Assembly (NCBI RefSeq): GCF_002109385.1
Contig: NZ_CP020814.1
Location: 3,247,501-3,311,500, forward strand
Origin: Halalkalibacter krulwichiae
GTDB lineage: Bacteria; Bacillota; Bacilli; Bacillales; Bacillaceae_D
Direction of reading: 5' to 3'
Length of the DNA: 64,000 bases
The notes below the pieces were generated by a model. That model was not told the DNA's origin. It ran no database searches and was given only the letters and a program-made list of their open reading frames with translations. This document shows, piece by piece, positions 52,724 to 63,465 of this stretch (within the stretch, counting starts at the first letter, position 1; every line of letters starts with the position of its first letter). The translations under genes and the position numbers were made by a program.

Positions 52724-53743
52724 TTATTCTGTCGGTGTTTGTTGAGCTGCTTCTATGACAATTAGCTTTTGCGTCAGTCGCTGTACTCTGCGCATTGACG
52801 TTAAGCGTTTTTCAAGGCGTTGGACATGCTCGAATTCTCGTTGTCCTTTATTTGCTAAATAGGCATCAACCGCAAAGGCAATCGGTTCTGGGAAGTTTAA
52901 ATAAGCGCATAGTAAATGCTTCTCTTCTTCTAAAAGTGGCAAGTGCCGCTCATATTGATAGAACCATTGCAAGATTTCTTCTTCAACCCAAAAGGCATGG
53001 CGGAAGCTATAACGACAAAAGCTTGCTATATCCCTTGAAGGCGTATCAATGCTTGAACGTTCAAAATTAATAAGGTAAGGTTCATTTTCTCGATTAAAGA
53101 AGGCATGAGAACGATTCATTCTCCCGTGACAAAGTACAGTACGATATTTTTCTTTTTCAAGACAAGTTTCATACCATTTTTGTAAATGACCTTTTGCTGC
53201 TTCGGCCATTTGATCAAGCATATGGGCATGTGTGAGAAACGTTAATTCAAACGGAGACATATATGTCTTCCGTTCCGCTTCATCAGCAAAACGGTTTAAC
53301 TCTAGTCTCCTCATTTCCCAGCGTCTTAGAAGCTGTTGATAAGACTCATCAACATTTTCTTTTACAAATGGCTGTGTTTTCACAGTTAAACGATGAATTA
53401 TACCAAGCTGAGAAGCAAGCTTCTGCTCCTGTGATTCCCTTGCTGTATATTCTAACGGCTCCATCCACGGCATGAGATAATACGTATGAGTTCCGTTAAA
53501 AAGTGTGTATTCCCCGTACTTCGTTGGATAAACCGGTACCGCATGGGTATAACCTAGCTTCGTTAGTTTCCGTAAAGCATGGATAAATCCATCCGCTTGT
53601 GCAGGGGTCATCGTTGTTTCTTTTAACGCAAAAGTTCCGTGGTTGGTTGTTACTTTTTTAACTTTACCAAAATCCTCGATTGCTTGTGGATATAAGTCAT
53701 AATAAAAGAGTACAGAATCATAAGGAGATCGTGCTTGCATCAT
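52724..53743 (-). CDS. ysxE: Spore coat-associated protein YsxE, CotS/aminoglycoside-kinase fold
   Basis: A 339-residue protein of the CotS/YsxE/YutH group of kinase-like spore proteins. The catalytic-loop region CHGRMNRSHAFF and the INFERSSIDTPSRDIASFCRY segment correspond to the phosphotransferase loops; canonical HGD...N and DFD motifs are altered, so activity is doubtful. In B. subtilis YsxE lies next to spoVID and is found in the coat. The start overlaps the previous stop (ATGA). Confidence 0.85.
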   Translation of the reverse strand: MMQARSPYDSVLFYYDLYPQAIEDFGKVKKVTTNHGTFALKETTMTPAQADGFIHALRKLTKLGYTHAVPVYPTKYGEYTLFNGTHTYYLMPWMEPLEYTARESQEQKLASQLGIIHRLTVKTQPFVKENVDESYQQLLRRWEMRRLELNRFADEAERKTYMSPFELTFLTHAHMLDQMAEAAKGHLQKWYETCLEKEKYRTVLCHGRMNRSHAFFNRENEPYLINFERSSIDTPSRDIASFCRYSFRHAFWVEEEILQWFYQYERHLPLLEEEKHLLCAYLNFPEPIAFAVDAYLANKGQREFEHVQRLEKRLTSMRRVQRLTQKLIVIEAAQQTPTE

Positions 53744-54651
53744 GTTTGAAACACCTTCTTTTTCTGATCAATCAATGTACTTAATACTTCAACAAGTGTC
53801 TTTGAATGTTCCCATTCCTTTGTCACGTCATTGATTGTCGATCTAATCTTGCGGTCAGTCGATTGACTCGCTAGTTCCTTCACAAGAAGGTCTAATTCGT
53901 AAGGCTTTAAACATTCAGCTAGAAGCAGTATTGCTTGTTCTCTTGTGAAGCTTTCATTTTCCAACATTTCAGCGGTTAATTTGTTCAATGATTCTTTGCC
54001 ATTCTCTTTCAACCAATTAAGCAGATAACAGCGAATGGAGTAATATCCTCGTTCAGGCTCGATCGTCGATCCAAACCAAATAAAGACATCATAGATCATT
54101 TTTGACGACTTCGCTTCTGTCAGTGGATCAATGATTGGCCGTGGTTCTTCCTTCAGGCTGCTCAGCAACATCTCAGCCTTTTTCATTCGGAAAGCTGATT
54201 CTTTAAGTAACGACTCAACAACAATACGGTTATCCTCCTGCAAGGTTGCTACGCTTTCTTCAAGCTGTTTAAAAAGCGGCTGCTTCCTGCTTGTTGGAGT
54301 AACTTCTGGATTTGCTTCAAGGCCATATTTCACCATTGTGGCAATCATCCGCCCCACTTTTTCTCCCGATTGATGATTTCGAAAACTTACATCAACTTCA
54401 TCATGAACAGTTAACCATCCATCTTTCCATTCAATAGCCGCCTTTTGATCTTTGTTTCGGATCATTCGGTCTGCCAGCATATAAGGCGAGACACTGCAGG
54501 CATCTCGCCACCCAATATGCCAATCAAGGAGCGCTCTGTCGGACCAGTAGCGCAACCTTTTTCGACCATGTTCTGTTTCTATTAATGCTTCATTAACCAG
54601 TCTCACCTCTTGCCAGAGGTAGTGCTCCTTGAGCCGATCCAACAATTCCAT
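53740..54651 (-). CDS. Unidentified protein in the spoVID-ysxE cluster
   Basis: A 303-residue soluble protein that I do not recognise. It is mostly helical and charged, with conserved-looking aromatic segments (KRLRYWSDRALLDWHIGWRD near 30-50; YDVFIWFGSTIEPERGYYSI near 190-210). No membrane helix or signal. It overlaps ysxE by four bases and follows spoVID by about 105, so a role in spore coat formation is inferred from position. AAGGAG lies 7 bases before the ATG. Confidence 0.65.
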   Translation of the reverse strand: MELLDRLKEHYLWQEVRLVNEALIETEHGRKRLRYWSDRALLDWHIGWRDACSVSPYMLADRMIRNKDQKAAIEWKDGWLTVHDEVDVSFRNHQSGEKVGRMIATMVKYGLEANPEVTPTSRKQPLFKQLEESVATLQEDNRIVVESLLKESAFRMKKAEMLLSSLKEEPRPIIDPLTEAKSSKMIYDVFIWFGSTIEPERGYYSIRCYLLNWLKENGKESLNKLTAEMLENESFTREQAILLLAECLKPYELDLLVKELASQSTDRKIRSTINDVTKEWEHSKTLVEVLSTLIDQKKKVFQT

Positions 54652-54757
54652 GAGCGTTCTCCTTTATTTAAATTCTAATAACACAAATGAACGATTCTAT
54701 ACAGTTCGCTGCTCATGTAGCCACGGTCTCAAGTTGTCTTGCAGCGTCTAACAACAA

Positions 54758-56074
54758 TCATTGAGACTCCATTTTAACTGGGATATAGAGAATCTGTCCT
54801 TCTTCGACTTGTTCGCCTTGTAGGCGATTTAGTCTCATAAGCTGACTAGTACTGATTTCATATCGATCTGCAATCGTGTCCAACGATTCATTCTCTTGAA
54901 TAATGCACATTCTCCATTTAGAAAAACGTTCTTCTCCTTTTGAGAGCATCTTCGTTAAATAAAGGGCATTTTCTTCACGAGGCGGAGCCGGCTTTGTCTC
55001 TGAATCGCCACTTGCCTCTCCCTCTGCAGAAGATTGTACTTCCGCTAGCGGCTTTGCCATTTCCTTTAAAGGCGCTAAATTTATTTTCGTTTCAGGCTCA
55101 GGTTGACGTTCTTCTCTAGCTTCTAATACGTGTTCAACCTCTTCTTCTGCTATTGTATCTACTTCCTCCGTTTCAGCAATCGCTTCGACTTCTTCTACCT
55201 CATCTTCTAATTCTACCGCCGCTTCCTCTCTTACAACCTCTTCTTCTAGTTCCAATTGATTATCATCATATTGTGAATCAGTTGCCTTCAAAGTTGGTTC
55301 CTCCTCTTCTTGATGTTGTTCTCTAGCAGAAGGAGTTTCCTCGAATTCAACTTGCTTTTCTACCGGCTCGACTTTTGAGTGTTGGAACGCTGGTGGTTGT
55401 TGTGGTGAATGATTAGGATTATAGGACTGATAAGTCGGCATAGGTCTTTGATATGGCGTAGACAATGGTGTTGGGTATGGCTTTGGTTGTTCTGGATATT
55501 CTAATTCAGGTCTTCTTCTCGCTTCAAATGAAAAAGCTGTAGGAATAGGCTGCGACTGTTCTAGCTCTGGCGTTTCATCAACCGGTTGACTTGGTTCTTC
55601 AACCTCTTCTACTCGATCTGGTGATTCAAGCGATTGTGTCATTCCACTTATACTAATGTCAGCTGTTAATTGGATGCAGCTTTTTTCTGGTAAGTCATAG
55701 TCAAATGAATCTACTTGAACGTAGACATCATCTAAATTCTGAATACGGGCAATTGGAATGGTTACATCAATTGGAAAGAAATGCTTGATTTCACCTGTAC
55801 CATTTGATGAGACTGTCACATCTCCTGCAGAGCGGAATGATACTTGATCTGATAATGATGCACTATTAACATCAATCGCATCATCTGAACTTTGCGAACG
55901 ATATTCGCCAACGAGACGTAAACCACCCTTAATATATACATGATGATCTCTTTCTTCTATCACAATCTCTGGTTCTAACGACATTCCTAAGATTTCTTCT
56001 ACTTCTTGACCTTTATTTAACCATACCGATTCCTCAATCGAAAATGATAATTTAGATGGGTGTTCAAGTGTCAC
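54758..56074 (-). CDS. spoVID: Stage VI sporulation protein D (SpoVID)
   Basis: Spore coat encasement protein, 438 residues. The N-terminal domain (about 1-165, starting LSFSIEESVWLNKGQEVEEI) drives encasement. The middle is Pro/Glu-rich and disordered (about 170-370), and a C-terminal LysM domain (about 390-436; SLDTIADRYEISTSQLMRLN) binds lipid II or peptidoglycan and SafA. GTG start at 56074 with GAGGAGG upstream. Its place between the hem operon and valS agrees with B. subtilis. Confidence 0.93.
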   Translation of the reverse strand: MTLEHPSKLSFSIEESVWLNKGQEVEEILGMSLEPEIVIEERDHHVYIKGGLRLVGEYRSQSSDDAIDVNSASLSDQVSFRSAGDVTVSSNGTGEIKHFFPIDVTIPIARIQNLDDVYVQVDSFDYDLPEKSCIQLTADISISGMTQSLESPDRVEEVEEPSQPVDETPELEQSQPIPTAFSFEARRRPELEYPEQPKPYPTPLSTPYQRPMPTYQSYNPNHSPQQPPAFQHSKVEPVEKQVEFEETPSAREQHQEEEEPTLKATDSQYDDNQLELEEEVVREEAAVELEDEVEEVEAIAETEEVDTIAEEEVEHVLEAREERQPEPETKINLAPLKEMAKPLAEVQSSAEGEASGDSETKPAPPREENALYLTKMLSKGEERFSKWRMCIIQENESLDTIADRYEISTSQLMRLNRLQGEQVEEGQILYIPVKMESQ

Positions 56075-56292
56075 GCTGCATTCCTCCTCATAATAATCTC
56101 ATGCTTTTGCTACGGTCATAGTCAGTACAATATCACTCTATGACAAGTTGTTCTTCAATATGCTAGAGAATGTAAGATTGCTTCCAACTATTTTTATGAT
56201 TATGGACAAGAAGACTATGACACATATTCCTCTAGTCAAAGGAATGACTATAAATCATTTTTTGAAACTCCATCTATCACAAACGAAGAAAA

Positions 56293-56319
56293 GCCTGCTA
56301 TGATTTCTTCATAACAGGC
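56293..56319 (-). terminator. Terminator of the hem operon
   Basis: GCCTGTTATGA / TCATAGCAGGC (one G-U pair), 5-base loop, followed on the minus strand by TTTTCTTCG. It lies just after hemL. Confidence 0.85.
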
Positions 56320-56330
56320 ATAAGGTCTAT

Positions 56331-57617
56331 TTATTTTAATTTAGAGAAGGCAACTTCAGCTGCTGCAATCGTTTGATCAATGTCTTCTTCTGTATGCTTT
56401 GTTGAAAGGAACATTCCTTCAAATTGTGAAGGAGGAAGTGAGATTCCTTGATTTAACATTTCTTTAAAATAACGAGCGAAGAAATCTAGGTTAGACGTTT
56501 GAGCTTTTTCGAAATTGGTTACTTTTTCATCTGTGAAGAAAAAGCCAACCATTGAACCAGCACGATTAATGGAATGTGGAATCTCATATTTCTCAGCTGC
56601 TTTTGCAAGTCCTGTTGCTAGACGCTCCGCTAACACTTCAAAACGATCATAGTCAGCCGGAGTTAATTGAGACAACGTTTCATATCCAGCCGTCATTGCT
56701 AGTGGATTTCCAGACAGTGTCCCAGCTTGATAGATCGGACCAGCCGGAGCGATTTGCTCCATGATTTCACGCTTTCCGCCATAAGCGCCGACAGGTAATC
56801 CTCCACCAATTACTTTCCCAAGACATGTAAGATCAGGTGTAACACCTAATTTTCCTTGTGCACAATGATATCCTACACGGAAACCAGTCATGACTTCATC
56901 AAAAATTAATAGAGTTCCATTTTCTTCTGTTAACTTTCTTAACTCTTCAAGGAACCCTGGCTCAGGAGGAACGACACCCATATTTCCAGCTACAGGTTCT
57001 ACAATAACACCGGCAAGGTCATCACCAAAATGTTCAAACACATAGCGAACACTTTCTAGATCATTATAATTCACCGTCAACGTGTTTTGAGCAACCGATT
57101 CTGGTACACCAGGGCTATCTGGAAGTCCTAATGTTGCAACACCTGAACCTGCTTTAATAAGAAGTGAATCACCGTGACCGTGATAACAACCGACAAATTT
57201 CAAAATTTTATTCCGGCCTGTATAGCCACGTGCTAATCGGAGCGCACTCATTGTCGCTTCCGTTCCTGAATTTACCATACGGACAACTTCAATCGAAGGG
57301 ACACGCTCAATGACTAATTCCGCTAACTTTGTTTCTAGTTCACTAGGAGCTCCAAAGCTTGTCCCTTTTTCAGCCGCTTCCTTTAAAGCCGCGATGACCT
57401 TTTCATCAGCATGACCTAAAATAAGCGGTCCCCAAGAAAGGACATAATCAATATACTCGTTGCCATCAATATCATAGATTTTCACACCTTCTCCACGCTC
57501 CATGAAAACAGGGTCCATTTGCACGGATTTAAAAGCACGAACAGGGCTATTTACCCCACCCGGCATAAGTGGCTTAGCTTTTCCAAATGCTTCTTGTGAT
57601 TTTGTATATGAACGCAT
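56331..57617 (-). CDS. hemL: Glutamate-1-semialdehyde 2,1-aminomutase
   Basis: PLP enzyme (428 residues) making 5-aminolevulinate from glutamate-1-semialdehyde, the second committed step of haem synthesis from glutamyl-tRNA. Motifs include [40 protein letters not shown] and [19 protein letters not shown], whose Lys binds PLP. Last gene of hemAXCDBL. Confidence 0.97.
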   Translation of the reverse strand: MRSYTKSQEAFGKAKPLMPGGVNSPVRAFKSVQMDPVFMERGEGVKIYDIDGNEYIDYVLSWGPLILGHADEKVIAALKEAAEKGTSFGAPSELETKLAELVIERVPSIEVVRMVNSGTEATMSALRLARGYTGRNKILKFVGCYHGHGDSLLIKAGSGVATLGLPDSPGVPESVAQNTLTVNYNDLESVRYVFEHFGDDLAGVIVEPVAGNMGVVPPEPGFLEELRKLTEENGTLLIFDEVMTGFRVGYHCAQGKLGVTPDLTCLGKVIGGGLPVGAYGGKREIMEQIAPAGPIYQAGTLSGNPLAMTAGYETLSQLTPADYDRFEVLAERLATGLAKAAEKYEIPHSINRAGSMVGFFFTDEKVTNFEKAQTSNLDFFARYFKEMLNQGISLPPSQFEGMFLSTKHTEEDIDQTIAAAEVAFSKLK

Positions 57618-57632
57618 TGTATTGCCCCCTTC

Positions 57633-58616
57633 TTATTCGCTTTCGTTTAACCAACGTACAGCATCTTTGGCATGATACGTTAATATTAAGTCTGCTCCTG
57701 CACGCTTCATGCTTGTTAACGTTTCAAGGACAACTTCTTTTTCGTTGATCCATCCGTTTTGACTTGCTGCTTTGACCATTGAGTATTCTCCACTTACATT
57801 GTAAGCGACAACCGGGAATCCTGAGAAATCTTTTACTTCACGGATTACATCTAAGTAAGAAAGAGCTGGTTTAACAATTAAGAAATCTGCACCCTCTTCC
57901 ATATCAGATTCTGCCTCGCGTAAAGCTTCTAAGCGATTAGCCGGATCCATTTGGTACGTTTTACGATCGCCGAATTTCGGTGAACTATGTGCGGCATCGC
58001 GAAACGGTCCATAATAAGCAGAAGCAAATTTAACAGCGTAAGACATAATCGGAACATCTGTAAAACCAGCTTCATCCAATCCAAAACGAATTGCAGCAAC
58101 GAAGCCATCCATCATATTAGAAGGAGCAATAATATCTGCCCCCGCTTCGGCTTGTGATACAGCCGTTTTTGCAAGCAAGTCTAATGTTGGATCATTTAAA
58201 ATTTTCCCATCTTCAATAACTCCGCAGTGTCCATGGTCTGTAAACTGGCATAGGCATGTATCTGCAATTACAGTTAGTTCTGGGTGCTTCTCTTTAATTT
58301 GACGAATCGCTTTTTGAACAATTCCATTCGCATCGTAAGCAGAAGAACCAACGTCGTCCTTTGAATTTGGTACACCAAAGACAATGATCGATGGAATGCC
58401 TAGTGAGACGATTTCATCTACTTCAGCATCTAATAAATCTAGTGACAAATGAAAAACATCAGGCATTGATGGGACTTCATTTGTCACGTTTGTTCCTTCT
58501 ACAACAAAGATTGGATAAATGAAATCCTCTGGGTGCAAGTGTGTTTCTCGAACCATTTTTCGAATACTAGCACTTCCACGTAGTCTGCGATGACGACGAA
58601 ATTGTAAGTCTTTCAT
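57633..58616 (-). CDS. hemB: Delta-aminolevulinic acid dehydratase
   Basis: Joins two 5-aminolevulinates to porphobilinogen. The 327-residue protein has the zinc-binding cysteine motif [14 protein letters not shown]. The two active-site lysines lie in [14 protein letters not shown] and [13 protein letters not shown]. Follows hemD by 3 bases and precedes hemL by 15. Confidence 0.97.
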   Translation of the reverse strand: MKDLQFRRHRRLRGSASIRKMVRETHLHPEDFIYPIFVVEGTNVTNEVPSMPDVFHLSLDLLDAEVDEIVSLGIPSIIVFGVPNSKDDVGSSAYDANGIVQKAIRQIKEKHPELTVIADTCLCQFTDHGHCGVIEDGKILNDPTLDLLAKTAVSQAEAGADIIAPSNMMDGFVAAIRFGLDEAGFTDVPIMSYAVKFASAYYGPFRDAAHSSPKFGDRKTYQMDPANRLEALREAESDMEEGADFLIVKPALSYLDVIREVKDFSGFPVVAYNVSGEYSMVKAASQNGWINEKEVVLETLTSMKRAGADLILTYHAKDAVRWLNESE

Positions 58617-58619
58617 ATT

Positions 58620-59390
58620 TTACACTCCTTTTGCATCATTGATAATTTGTTCTACTAAATGGTCAATCGTATATGTATGTGGGGTAAGATCAACTGTTAA
58701 GCCATTTTTCATAGCCGTTCGAGTAGCGATTGGTCCGATGCAAGCAACTTTAAAATCGGTCTTACATTGACTTCCGCGGACAATCTCACTAAAGTGATCG
58801 ACGGTCGATGAACTTGTAAATGTAACATAATCCACTTGCCTCGTATTAAGCACGCTTATGAGCTCATCTTGTGCATCCTCTGGTACAACGGTTTCGTAGA
58901 CAGGTAAATCATGGACGTATGCACCCAATTCAGTTAATTGTTCTACTAATATTTTGCGACCGAGATTGCCTCTAGCTATCAGGATTCTATCCCCTCTTTT
59001 AATTTGTCCTGCTAGTGCTTGTATTAGCCCTTCTGCGACAAAATCTTCAGGGATCAAATCAGCCTCCAGATGGTAGTGTTTTAGCACTTCGTTCGTCTTT
59101 GTTCCCACAACCGCAATTTTTATCGAATGTGGCGGAATCGATTTTTCTAACCGCTTAACTTCTTCCATAAAAAAGCGAACTCCGTTTGCACTAGTAAAAA
59201 CGAGCCACTGATAATCTTCTAAAGTATGTATTACTGATTTCATCTCATTAGAAGAAACAGGCTTAAAAGCAATAAGCGGAACTTCGATAACCGTTCCGCC
59301 TTGCTCTTTTAGCAAATGTGTTAATTGTTGCGCTTGCTCCTTCGCTCGCGTAACAAGAATCGTTTTGCCTTCTAATGGCTTGCTTGTCAT
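58620..59390 (-). CDS. hemD: Uroporphyrinogen-III synthase
   Basis: Closes hydroxymethylbilane to uroporphyrinogen III. A 256-residue, two-domain protein of low sequence conservation, recognised by [13 protein letters not shown] at the start, [27 protein letters not shown] and [14 protein letters not shown]. The ATG overlaps the hemC stop (ATGA). Confidence 0.94.
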   Translation of the reverse strand: MTSKPLEGKTILVTRAKEQAQQLTHLLKEQGGTVIEVPLIAFKPVSSNEMKSVIHTLEDYQWLVFTSANGVRFFMEEVKRLEKSIPPHSIKIAVVGTKTNEVLKHYHLEADLIPEDFVAEGLIQALAGQIKRGDRILIARGNLGRKILVEQLTELGAYVHDLPVYETVVPEDAQDELISVLNTRQVDYVTFTSSSTVDHFSEIVRGSQCKTDFKVACIGPIATRTAMKNGLTVDLTPHTYTIDHLVEQIINDAKGV

Positions 59391-60322
59391 CCTTGATCAA
59401 GTTCTTTCTTTACTTGATCAAGAATCTCTTTTGCACCGCGATCGAGCAATAACTGTGAAGCCATTTCCCCGATGTCTACCGGATCCTCTCCTGTTACCGT
59501 TTCTTTAAGCAATACTTTTCCATCTGGTGATCCTACAAGAGCGGTTAATTCAATTTTATTCTCTTCAGTGATAGTAGCATACCCAGCAATCGGAACTTGG
59601 CAACCACCTTCCATGCGGTTTAAGAAAGTACGTTCAGCCGTTACCGCTCGTGCTGTCACATCATCATTTAAGTGTTGTAATAACTCAATTAACTCTTGAT
59701 CATTAGCACGACATTCTAGACCAAGTGCACCTTGACCTACAGCAGGTACACACATACTAGGGTCTAAATACTCTGTTACGAGATCTTCAGGGAATCCTAA
59801 GCGACGAATACCAGCCGTTGCTAAAATGATAGCATCAAAGCCTTCTTCCTTTAGCTTTCTAAGTCTTGTTTCAACGTTTCCACGAATCCACTTCACTTCA
59901 AGATCAGGACGTTCTGCAAGAAGCTGAGCCGAACGTCTTAAGCTGCTCGTTCCAACGACAGATCCAGCCGGTAAATCTGCTAGCTTGACATGATTGTTAG
60001 AAATAAGGGCATCACGTGGATCTTCACGTTCCGTTACAGCAGCAAGTGTGAAGTTCTCTTGTAAAACCGATGGCACGTCCTTCATACTATGAACCGCAAG
60101 ATCAATTTCACCATCGATCAATGCTTGCTCAATCTCTTTTACAAACAACCCTTTTCCGCCAACCTTTGACAGGGTAACATCAAGGATTTTATCTCCTTTT
60201 GTAACAATTTTCTTCACTTCAAATTCATAAGGAAGTCCTGTTTTCTTTAATTGCTCAATGACCCAATCCGTTTGAACGAGGGCAAGATTACTTTTTCTAG
60301 AACCAATGACTATTTTACGCAT
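59387..60322 (-). CDS. hemC: Hydroxymethylbilane synthase (porphobilinogen deaminase)
   Basis: Polymerises four porphobilinogens. The 311-residue protein shows [30 protein letters not shown], and the Cys that carries the dipyrromethane cofactor in [18 protein letters not shown] 60322 has GGAGG 6 bases upstream; an in-frame TTG four codons earlier coincides with that site. Confidence 0.97.
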   Translation of the reverse strand: MRKIVIGSRKSNLALVQTDWVIEQLKKTGLPYEFEVKKIVTKGDKILDVTLSKVGGKGLFVKEIEQALIDGEIDLAVHSMKDVPSVLQENFTLAAVTEREDPRDALISNNHVKLADLPAGSVVGTSSLRRSAQLLAERPDLEVKWIRGNVETRLRKLKEEGFDAIILATAGIRRLGFPEDLVTEYLDPSMCVPAVGQGALGLECRANDQELIELLQHLNDDVTARAVTAERTFLNRMEGGCQVPIAGYATITEENKIELTALVGSPDGKVLLKETVTGEDPVDIGEMASQLLLDRGAKEILDQVKKELDQG

Positions 60323-60395
60323 AACTTCCTCCAATTTAAAATCACTTTTCTTCTTTGCATTTCGTAAACAAATTCATTATACCTTTGACAAATCA

Positions 60396-61210
60396 TTAGT
60401 ACCAAATATGAAAAGAAGAGTATTGACCTGACAAGAAATAATTAATTAATAGGACAAGAAAGCCTGCAATTCCAAGCAAGGCCATATTATATCCCTAGCA
60501 AGTTTAACAACTCTTTGATAAATATAAAACGCATAAATTCCTAATACAACTAATGAACTGATCACTTTCGTATCCAAGATTGGAACAAATGTAAGCTGAC
60601 TATGGGCCCATATAAAACCGAGTATAAGCCCAATTAATAAGAAAGGCCATGCGACTGTTATTGCTCCAAATGAGAGCGAGTCCAATTTTGCGAGCGCACC
60701 GAACCGAAGCAACCTTTTCCCCCACAGTTTCCTTTTTAACATTTGATGCTGAATCACATACATCATTTGACATGCAAACGATAACGTGAAGGCTGCATAT
60801 GAAAGCATAATAAAGGAAATGTGAATAACGAGGAGCTCAGAAGCAAGCAAGGCAGAGAGCGATTCAGGTATGTCTCCATCAGGTGTGAACAAGCTAAACG
60901 CCATCATACTAAAACCAATGACATTTGTAAAAAGAACAAGAAAGTCTACTCGTAAGAACCAGTTTATCGCTAGCGACAACGTAACGACTAGCCACGCATA
61001 GAAGAATAACCCTTCAAATGGTGTTAGCAACGGCAAACGATCAAGTTCGGATGCTCGAACAATAAAAAAAACAGTTTGAAGGACCCAAACAATAGAAAGC
61101 AACCAGAAAGCCATCCGATTGGCCTTCCGGTTGTTCTGTAAGAAATCAATAAAGTATCCGAGCAAACTCAAACTGTAAAGCACAATTGTAATAGGATAAA
61201 TCCAATTCAT
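60396..61210 (-). CDS. hemX: HemX membrane protein, C-terminus frameshifted
   Basis: Polytopic protein (about eight helices) that lowers the amount of HemA in B. subtilis and resembles cytochrome c assembly proteins. As written, the frame stops at 60446 after YQRVVKLARDIIWPCLELQA. One extra G in the GGG run (CCC at 60493-60495, plus-strand letters) gives YQRVVKLARGYNMALLGIAG followed by FLVLLINYFLSGQYSSFHIW, a typical HemX end. It would stop at 60396-60398 for a total of 271 residues (B. subtilis 276). A frameshift or sequencing error is therefore likely. It lies 18 bases after hemA. Confidence 0.88.
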
Positions 61211-61228
61211 CTTCGCTCGTCCTTCTTT

Positions 61229-62608
61229 CTAAGAACGGACAACTGCTTCATGCCTTTTCGCTACCGCTACGTATTCTTGCTTCTTCGATTCCCACTGCTT
61301 CTCAACCTGTTCAATACGAACTCGCTCTTCTTGAGCTGTCAGCTCATCTTCTAAAGCAAAGATTTTTGTAAATAACTCAAGGGTCGCATCAGCCTCAGAC
61401 TCACCTGCAAGTTCTTTCACTTTCGTAATCGGATCACGTAGAAGTTGATTTACAATGCTCTTCGTATGCTTATTTAATACTTTTCTCTCGCGTTCCGTTA
61501 AATTAGGAAGCTTACGCTCAATGCTTTCCATCGTCTCAGCTTGTACTGCAAGAGCTTTTGTCCGTAAAGCTGTAATAATCGGAACAACTCCAAGAGTATT
61601 TAACCACTGCTTAAACTCATCGATTTCAGCTTCAATCATGATTTCGATTTTTTCTGCTTCGCGCTTTCGTTCAGCTAGATTCGCCTCAACAATATTTTGT
61701 AAATCATCAATGTCATATAAATAAACATCATCAAATTCAGCTAGAGCTGGATCTAAATCACGTGGCACAGCAATATCCACCATAAATAGCGGACGTCCTT
61801 TTCTTTGTTTCATTGTTCCCGTTAGCATGTCTTTTGTAATGACAAAATCACGCGCACCCGTTGAACTAATTAACACATCTGCCTCTCTTAATGTCTGTTG
61901 CAAGTCTTCCATCGGTCTTGCTTGTCCTAAGAAGCGTTTTGCTAATTCAGCAGCTTTTGCTTCTGTACGGTTAATGACCGTAATCTGATCAGCACCGTTA
62001 GCATGTAGATGCTTTGCTGTTAACTCACTCATTTTTCCTGCGCCTAAAATCACCACATGCTTATTAGAGAAGTCTCCAAAAATATTTTTACCTAACTCAA
62101 CCGCTGCATAGCTCACAGAAACGGCATTAGCACCAATCTCTGTTCCTGTATGAGCTTTCTTCGCAACTGTCACAGCTTGCTTAAATAGTTGATTAAAAAT
62201 TGTTCCTGTTGCTTTTTGCTCTTGTGCAAGTAGAAAACTATCTTTTACTTGTCCAAGTATTTGAGTTTCACCTAAGATCATTGAATCTAGTCCACAGGAC
62301 ACACGGAATAAATGCTCAATTGCGTGTTGGTCCTCGCGAATATCTAAGTATCCGATGAATTCTTCTTTCGGAAGATCAAACCATTCTGCTAAGAAAGTTT
62401 TTGTAAAGTGACGGCCAGTGTGCAATTGGTCAGCAACTACATAAACTTCTGTGCGGTTACAGGTTGATATGATTGTACACTCCAAGATACTTTTCATATT
62501 ACGTAATTTATTTAAAGCATTAGGAAGTTCAACTTCTTCAAAGGCAAACTTCTCTCTTAATTCGACAGGAGCTGTTTTATAGTTAAATCCGACAACAAGA
62601 ATATGCAC
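61229..62608 (-). CDS. hemA: Glutamyl-tRNA reductase
   Basis: First committed enzyme of haem synthesis; reduces glutamyl-tRNA with NADPH. The 459-residue protein shows [20 protein letters not shown], the catalytic Cys in [30 protein letters not shown] and the nucleotide site [14 protein letters not shown]. The C-terminal helical domain dimerises. Start is GTG 62608 with GGGGGTG about 9 bases upstream. First gene of hemAXCDBL. Confidence 0.97.
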   Translation of the reverse strand: MHILVVGFNYKTAPVELREKFAFEEVELPNALNKLRNMKSILECTIISTCNRTEVYVVADQLHTGRHFTKTFLAEWFDLPKEEFIGYLDIREDQHAIEHLFRVSCGLDSMILGETQILGQVKDSFLLAQEQKATGTIFNQLFKQAVTVAKKAHTGTEIGANAVSVSYAAVELGKNIFGDFSNKHVVILGAGKMSELTAKHLHANGADQITVINRTEAKAAELAKRFLGQARPMEDLQQTLREADVLISSTGARDFVITKDMLTGTMKQRKGRPLFMVDIAVPRDLDPALAEFDDVYLYDIDDLQNIVEANLAERKREAEKIEIMIEAEIDEFKQWLNTLGVVPIITALRTKALAVQAETMESIERKLPNLTERERKVLNKHTKSIVNQLLRDPITKVKELAGESEADATLELFTKIFALEDELTAQEERVRIEQVEKQWESKKQEYVAVAKRHEAVVRS

Positions 62609-62728
62609 CTGACGTTCACCCCCAACTTTTATATCCGTTCAAATTTTCTTTATCTATATGCTAAAACATTAACGGTCAACAATAAAATCCTTATACTAGA
62701 CTGCTTGCTACCAGTATAACATAGCTAC

Positions 62729-62756
62729 ATTATAACATGTCTAATCTAGCACACAA
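62729..62756 (-). promoter_or_regulatory. Candidate promoter of the hem operon
   Basis: Minus strand: -10 TATAAT (62729-62734) with a weak -35 TTGTGT 16 bases upstream. A second possibility, TTGACC with a 17-base spacer, lies nearer the gene (about 62640-62675). The leader is about 120 bases. I looked for a PerR box and did not find a good one. Confidence 0.4.
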
Positions 62757-62897
62757 AAAAAATTTGTGAACAGATCATGAAGCTATGCTATCATGTTGAT
62801 ATCGCTTTATCAAATTGGTTTTCAAGGCAATTGCTTCCTTGAATGTTATTGTTCCCAACTATTAGTATTTGTATAAAACATTAACAGGAGGATTTGG

Positions 62898-63374
62898 ATG
62901 AAATCACAACGAATCTTTCCAGGCGCCTTACTAATCGGTATTGGCATTTATTTCTTTCTACAGCAGTATTCTTTTCCTGTTCTTGATCCCTTTTTAAGTT
63001 GGCCATCCCTCCTATTCGTCATTGGAGCGGCAATGATTTTACAAGCATATATCGGAAGAGAGAATTCGATGATTCTCCCAGGTGTAATTTTGACTGGATT
63101 ATCCATTCATTTCCATCTCGATTCTCTTATTATGTGGTGGCCTAATCACTGGGGTATGTACACATTGATTGCAGGGATTGCCTTTTTGATTGTCTATGTA
63201 AAAGTTAGAAAAGAAGGGTTAATCCCCGCAATCGTTTTGCTTACCATTTCGTTCTTCAGCTTTACAGCAACAAACCCATTTTTATGGTTTGAACAAGGAT
63301 TTTCTTCTTTGTTTTCACTTTGGCCGATTTTATTAATTGGTTTTGGGTTGTTCTTGCTTATAAGGAAGAAATAA
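62898..63374 (+). CDS. Small polytopic membrane protein, LiaI/LiaF-like TM region
   Basis: A 158-residue protein with about seven short hydrophobic segments, starting FPGALLIGIGIYFFLQQY and ending FSLWPILLIGFGLFLLIRKK. The repeated G-x-x-L-I-G-x-G pattern resembles the transmembrane module found in LiaF-like proteins. Function unknown. AGGAGG lies 6 bases before the ATG. It is divergent from hemA and ends at a very stable hairpin. Confidence 0.7.
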   Translation: MKSQRIFPGALLIGIGIYFFLQQYSFPVLDPFLSWPSLLFVIGAAMILQAYIGRENSMILPGVILTGLSIHFHLDSLIMWWPNHWGMYTLIAGIAFLIVYVKVRKEGLIPAIVLLTISFFSFTATNPFLWFEQGFSSLFSLWPILLIGFGLFLLIRKK

Positions 63375-63417
63375 TACAATTAGAAGGCTTCGTGCACACG
63401 AAGCCTTCTAATTGTAT
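63374..63417 (+). terminator. Perfect 21-base palindromic terminator
   Basis: AATACAATTAGAAGGCTTCG (start of the left arm) pairs base for base with the right arm ending CGAAGCCTTCTAATTGTAT, leaving almost no loop (central GTGCAC). On the plus strand AAAAAAA follows rather than T, so its best use is as a cruciform or as a pair with the next hairpin. Confidence 0.7.
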
Positions 63418-63423
63418 AAAAAA

Positions 63424-63460
63424 ACTGGTTAAATCAGCCATCAAGGCTAATTTAACCAGT
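63424..63460 (-). terminator. Terminator of ysxC
   Basis: A 16-base stem with one G-U pair (ACTGGTTAAATTAGCC / GGCTGATTTAACCAGT), 5-base loop, followed on the minus strand by TTTTTTTATAC. On the plus strand TTTTAC also follows, so it may stop both convergent genes. Confidence 0.88.
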
Positions 63461-63465
63461 TTTAC

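Noticed and set aside
62609..62897. Possible PerR box or tRNA-Glu T-box before hemA
   Set aside because: No good TTATAAT-N-ATTATAA dyad and no GGTGG-type T-box sequence are present.
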